Source: Desulfobacterales bacterium
GTDB taxonomy: Bacteria > Desulfobacterota > Desulfobacteria > Desulfobacterales > Desulfosalsimonadaceae
Reading direction: 5' to 3'
Assembly: GCA_018399455.1 (NCBI GenBank)
Contig: JAGYOT010000140.1
Location: forward strand, 1 to 5,751
Length of the DNA stretch: 5,751 nucleotides
Numbering within the stretch: the stretch's first letter is position 1; each line of letters opens with the position of its first letter. Of the stretch, positions 5,718 through 5,751 are shown piece by piece. Both the position numbers and the translations under genes were made by a program. The notes under the pieces are model-generated. The model was given only the letters and a program-made list of their open reading frames with translations, ran no database searches and had not been told where the DNA came from.

Positions 5718-5751
5718 GAACCTGATTTTATTAGGTAGGGTTTTTGAAAAA

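Noticed and set aside
1..5751. CRISPR array, tRNA, rRNA, insertion sequence or phage genes
   Set aside because: I saw no regularly spaced repeats, no tRNA-like cloverleaf, no transposase motifs and no terminal inverted repeats flanked by target duplications; in particular none at the 437-440 join.

Overview
The window (5751 bases) looks like a bacterial metagenome or draft-genome contig. The protein types suggest an anaerobic, Desulfobacterota-like (former deltaproteobacterial) organism: a multi-PAS soluble histidine kinase of the HPK4 style, a FadD-like acyl-CoA ligase, a membrane pyrophosphatase, and moderate GC with AT-rich intergenic DNA. That taxonomic guess is an inference from style, not from a marker gene.

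Layout, left to right. (1) Bases 1 to about 440, plus strand: an internal fragment of a proton/sodium-pumping membrane pyrophosphatase (hppA), visibly GC-rich (about 62% over the first 180 bases, hand-counted). It begins outside the window and stops abruptly in a highly conserved motif. (2) From about 440 to 2245, minus strand: a triple-PAS sensor histidine kinase whose ATP-binding domain is cut at the same point. The two truncated genes are joined tail to tail at about 437-440, so this is either a real rearrangement or a chimeric join. (3) 2306-2956, minus strand: a NarL/FixJ-type response regulator directly upstream of the kinase; the two form a regulator-first two-component operon. (4) 2957-3342: a 386-base AT-rich divergent intergenic region. 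It holds a plausible promoter for the two-component operon, a rightward intrinsic-terminator-like hairpin, and operator-like palindromes just upstream of the ligase. (5) 3343-5076, plus strand: a complete FadD-like fatty acyl-CoA ligase with all adenylation motifs. (6) 5181 to about 5717, plus strand: a decayed GGDEF-EAL (cyclic-di-GMP) gene. Recognisable pieces lie in three reading frames and most of the GGDEF domain is missing.

Functionally, the kinase and regulator form a FixL/FixJ-like pair with cytosolic PAS sensing. The divergently transcribed ligase is a candidate target, but only position supports this. The window is mostly ordinary accessory DNA. The most notable points are the hppA/kinase join, the multi-frame GGDEF-EAL relic, the terminator with no visible gene in front of it, and the overlapping half-sites before the ligase. 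I did not find convincing evidence of a new multi-gene system.
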